Source of the DNA: Calorimonas adulescens
GTDB taxonomy: Bacteria > Bacillota > Thermoanaerobacteria > Thermoanaerobacterales > UBA4877
Assembly (NCBI RefSeq): GCF_008274215.1
Contig: NZ_VTPS01000013.1
Span: 1-64,000, forward strand
Direction of reading: 5' to 3'
Length of the DNA: 64,000 nt
The notes under the pieces are model-generated. The model ran no database searches and was not told where the DNA came from. It saw only the letters and a list, made by a program, of their open reading frames with translations. Position 1 is the first letter of the stretch. Every line of letters starts with the position of its first letter. Positions 61,613-64,000 of this stretch are shown piece after piece. The position numbers were made by a program, and so were the translations under genes.

Positions 61613-62872
61613 TTAGGCCTCCTCCGGCAAAACAATCTTACCAGCCACAGCTGTTGCTGCTGCCACATACGGAGAAGTCAGATAGACGTAACTCTCTTTA
61701 CTCCCCATACGTCCTATAAAATTCCTATTTGTTGTTGAAACGCATACCTCGCCTGATGCTAAAAGTCCCATATGTCCGCCGCAGCATGCACCACAGGTAG
61801 GTGGTCCAATCGCAGCACCCGCTTCTAAAAATGTATCAATCAGCCCTTCTTGCAATGCCTGCTTATAGACCTCTTGACTCGATGGTACAACTATAAGCCT
61901 GGTATTCTCATTCACTTTTTTACCTTTTAAAATTTCCGCAGCCTCTCTTAAATCTTTAATCCTTCCATTGGTACATGAACCTATATAAACCTGATCTACT
62001 TTTACACCTTTTATCTCATGTACTTCTTTTACATTATCCGGTGAATGCGGAGCCGCAATAAGCGGAACCACTTTAGATAAATCTATCTCTATCTCACCTT
62101 TATACTCAGCCGTATCATCTGCTTTTAAAACATCAAAATCTTTTTTAACTCTATTTTGGAGATACTCATTTGTAATGCTGTCAACTTCGAAGATTGCATT
62201 TTTTGCCCCTGTTTCTACAGCCATATTGCATATGGTAAGCCTGTCATCAATATCCAGATATTTTATACCATCTCCAGCAAATTCAAGGCTGCAGTATCTG
62301 GCTCCATCTGTACCTATTCTCCTTAAAATTTCAAGAATAACGTCCTTCCCACCTATATATCTACCTGGTTTGCCGTTTAACACCACTTTTATAGCTTCAG
62401 GTACCCTAAACCACATCTTTCCTAAAGCCATAGAAACACCAATTTCTGAACTGCCAAGTCCCGTAGCAAAAGCTCCTAATGCGCCATAGGTAGTTGTATG
62501 GGAATCTGAACCCACAGCAACATCTCCAGGAACAACAAATCCCTTCTCAGGTATTATGGTATGGCATACCCCACCCCTACCCAATTCAAAATAATTGACC
62601 ATGGAATATTTTTTGACATACTCCTTCAATCTCTTTGATTGTTCTGCACTTTTTACATCTGGAGCAGGGACAAAATGATCCTGAACGGCCACCACTTTAT
62701 TTACATCAAATAATTTAGTAGCACCGGTTTCTTCAAAAGCCTCAAAGGCAAGTGGCATTAGTACATCATGACCCATTACTAGATCTACCCTTGCTTCAAC
62801 AATATCGCCAGGTACTACCTCCACTTTATCTGAAGCCTTCGCCAATATTTTTTGTGTCAAGGTCATTGGCAT
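61613..62872 (-). CDS. Aconitase-family hydratase large subunit (LeuC-type)
   Basis: Protein of 419 residues from ATG 62872 after CGGAGG; the ATG two codons later is an alternative. It shows the aconitase core: VAVGSDSHTTTYGALGAFAT, the first cluster cysteine in YIGSCTNGRIKDLREAAEIL, the other two in GPPTCGACCGGHMG, and TTNRNFIGRMGSKESYVYLT. It binds a [4Fe-4S] cluster. Next to PEP-mutase-type lyases it may hydrate dimethylmaleate or methylaconitate rather than make leucine; no leuA or leuB is in the window. Confidence 0.9.
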   Translation of the reverse strand: MPMTLTQKILAKASDKVEVVPGDIVEARVDLVMGHDVLMPLAFEAFEETGATKLFDVNKVVAVQDHFVPAPDVKSAEQSKRLKEYVKKYSMVNYFELGRGGVCHTIIPEKGFVVPGDVAVGSDSHTTTYGALGAFATGLGSSEIGVSMALGKMWFRVPEAIKVVLNGKPGRYIGGKDVILEILRRIGTDGARYCSLEFAGDGIKYLDIDDRLTICNMAVETGAKNAIFEVDSITNEYLQNRVKKDFDVLKADDTAEYKGEIEIDLSKVVPLIAAPHSPDNVKEVHEIKGVKVDQVYIGSCTNGRIKDLREAAEILKGKKVNENTRLIVVPSSQEVYKQALQEGLIDTFLEAGAAIGPPTCGACCGGHMGLLASGEVCVSTTNRNFIGRMGSKESYVYLTSPYVAAATAVAGKIVLPEEA

Positions 62873-62876
62873 AAGT

Positions 62877-63740
62877 TCATGCCTCCGTTTTATACTTATT
62901 TGACATCCCATTATATTCTGATAAGCCAATAAAGTCATTGAACTCTTTAAAAGATGTCATGTTGTTAAGCATATCTCTATCTGTACCTTTATCTCTTATT
63001 TCTTTTGCCACACTTAACATAGCTTTTGCCGCTGCAAATAAGAGGCCTACAGGATATATTACAATTTTATAGCCCAGGTCTTCTAATTCTTTGGCTGAAA
63101 GCATTGGCGACTTAGCACCTTCGGCCATATTGGCCAGAAGGGGTGCATTTATTTCATGAGATATTATCTTAAACTCATCTACTGTATAAGGTGATTCCAC
63201 AAATATTATATCTGCGCCAGCTTCCCTGTAAAGTTTAGCTCTCCTTATGGCCTCATCTAACCCCAATACCGCTCTTGCATCTGTTCTCGCAATTATCTTG
63301 AAATCAGTATTCTCTCTGGCATCAACGGCAGCCTTAATCTTTTGAGCCATTTCTTCAGCTGGTATTACCTCCTTTCCTTCCATATGACCGCATCTTTTAG
63401 GAGTAACCTGATCTTCAATATGGATGGCAGCTACACCACATTTTTCATACTCCTTTACAGTCCTTATAATATTTAAAGGATTGCCATACCCGGTATCTGC
63501 ATCTGCTATCAACGGTATGTCAATAGCATTAACTATGCGTGTTGCATTAGAAATCATCTCTTCCATAGACAAAAGCCCTACATCAGGTTTCCCCAAAAGC
63601 CCGGCGGAAGAGCCAAATCCTGTCATATAAGCACATTCAAAACCTGCATTCTCAATAATCTTAGCTGAAAGCGCATCATAACACCCAGGTGCAATTATGA
63701 TTCCCTTCTTTTCAAGCAGTTTATTAAATTTCTCTCTCAT
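62877..63740 (-). CDS. PEP-mutase/isocitrate-lyase-family lyase, proximal copy
   Basis: Protein of 287 residues from ATG 63740, behind AGAGGTG. It has PGCYDALSAKIIENAGFECA, IDIPLIADADTGYGNPLN, the catalytic loop EDQVTPKRCGHMEGKEVIPA and ARTDARAVLGLDEAIRRAKL. It carries the same KRCGHMEGK loop as the distal copy. Two lyases of one family in one operon suggest two related cleavage substrates or a hetero-oligomer. Its stop lies 4 bases before the large-subunit start. Confidence 0.86.
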   Translation of the reverse strand: MREKFNKLLEKKGIIIAPGCYDALSAKIIENAGFECAYMTGFGSSAGLLGKPDVGLLSMEEMISNATRIVNAIDIPLIADADTGYGNPLNIIRTVKEYEKCGVAAIHIEDQVTPKRCGHMEGKEVIPAEEMAQKIKAAVDARENTDFKIIARTDARAVLGLDEAIRRAKLYREAGADIIFVESPYTVDEFKIISHEINAPLLANMAEGAKSPMLSAKELEDLGYKIVIYPVGLLFAAAKAMLSVAKEIRDKGTDRDMLNNMTSFKEFNDFIGLSEYNGMSNKYKTEA

Positions 63741-63741
63741 A

Positions 63742-64000
63742 TTAATTAACACCTCTTATAGATTTTACATAATTTACAAGCCCACCGACATTGATAAGAT
63801 TCTGAATAGATTTAGGATAAACTGTAGCATTATATGACTTTCCTAAAGTAATATTTTTAACTGTTCCTTTTTCGATATCTACCTCTAAAATATCTCCCTC
63901 ATTTATTTCATCTATAGCATCAGGACATTCTACAGCAGGAACCCCTATATTTATAGCATTTCTATAAAATATAGTTGCAAAGCTTTTTGCTATAATGCAG
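63742..64000 (-). CDS. Second aconitase-family small subunit, C-terminal part (runs off right edge)
   Basis: The last 85 or so codons of a LeuD-type protein are visible: CIIAKSFATIFYRNAINIGV, then PAVECPDAIDEINEGDILEV and a C-terminal SIQNLINVGGLVNYVKSIRG. It aligns with the small subunit at 61117 but is clearly divergent. The stop (63742) is immediately followed by the start of the proximal lyase. A matching large subunit would be expected just outside the window. Confidence 0.82.
   Translation of the reverse strand, partial: CIIAKSFATIFYRNAINIGVPAVECPDAIDEINEGDILEVDIEKGTVKNITLGKSYNATVYPKSIQNLINVGGLVNYVKSIRGVN

Noticed and set aside
61613-62872. Assignment of the aconitase-type genes as leuC/leuD of leucine synthesis
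   Set aside because: No leuA or leuB is in view, and the genes are interleaved with PEP-mutase-type lyases; the names would overstate what can be shown.

Overview
The window reads as a stretch of low-GC Firmicutes chromosome, most likely an anaerobic and probably thermophilic clostridium of the Thermoanaerobacterales type. The pointers are AGGAGG-type ribosome sites, heavy AGA/AGG/ATA codon use, many PTS transporters, two LevR-type sigma-54 activators, acetoin dehydrogenase with AcoX, and IS200/IS605 debris. No rRNA, tRNA or CRISPR array was recognised. The species call is inference.

Layout. 1-182: end of an IS200 copy running off the left edge. 0.4-7.6 kb (+): ROK regulator, TIM-barrel protein, IT-superfamily permease, HyuA-type hydantoinase, a zincin-like protein and a FAD oxidoreductase, closed by a terminator. 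7.6-9.7 kb: decayed DNA with a hydantoinase C-terminal fragment and a broken TnpB. 9.8-13.5 kb (+): LuxR-type regulator, possibly frameshifted, with an ABC-2 exporter. 13.6-21.2 kb: PIG-L deacetylase, FemAB/GNAT protein, DedA, thymidine kinase, a GntR stub, two hydroxyacid dehydrogenases and an acyltransferase-3. 21.2-23.5 kb: remnants of an ene-reductase-like flavoprotein and a tungsten aldehyde oxidoreductase, around an intact MoaD-like protein and a LuxR protein.

23.5-30.9 kb (-): acetoin dehydrogenase operon acoA-acoB-acoC-acoL-zinc-ribbon-acoX-lipB-lipA. Its leader holds a broken cupin gene, a partial copy of the acoA start and a sigma-54-like promoter. 31.3-36.2 kb (-): a glucitol-type PTS operon (SorC regulator, GutM, a 49-residue ORF, srlA, srlE, srlB) ending in a SAF-domain dehydrogenase instead of sorbitol-6-P dehydrogenase. 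36.3-41.3 kb (+): LevR-type regulator and a galactitol-type PTS, with a strong -24/-12 promoter between the IIA gene and the IIB gene. 41.3-45.1 kb: P-type ATPase tail, oleate hydratase, TetR regulator, and an IS200 copy whose transposase has a stop codon just before the catalytic tyrosine.

45.2-55.6 kb (-): a second LevR-type regulator and, behind another -24/-12 promoter, a ten-gene operon: two class II aldolases, zinc alcohol dehydrogenase, KDPG-type aldolase, GatA/B/C, a type 2 lactate/malate dehydrogenase, an SDR and a divergent IIB-like protein. It looks like a complete uptake and breakdown route for an unidentified polyol or sugar acid. 55.9-59.9 kb (-): DeoR regulator, class II ketose-bisphosphate aldolase, FGGY kinase and sugar isomerase. 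60.2-64.0 kb (-): two PEP-mutase/isocitrate-lyase-family lyases and aconitase-family large and small subunits plus a second small subunit, recalling dimethylmaleate hydratase and dimethylmalate lyase.

The whole reads as an accessory catabolic island: PTS import and short cytosolic pathways, each under a local PTS-sensing or sugar-sensing regulator. Three near-identical -24/-12 elements suggest that the aco operon and both gat operons share RpoN control. The best candidates for an undescribed system are the 45.2-52.6 kb sigma-54 operon and the glucitol-type PTS with its SAF dehydrogenase.
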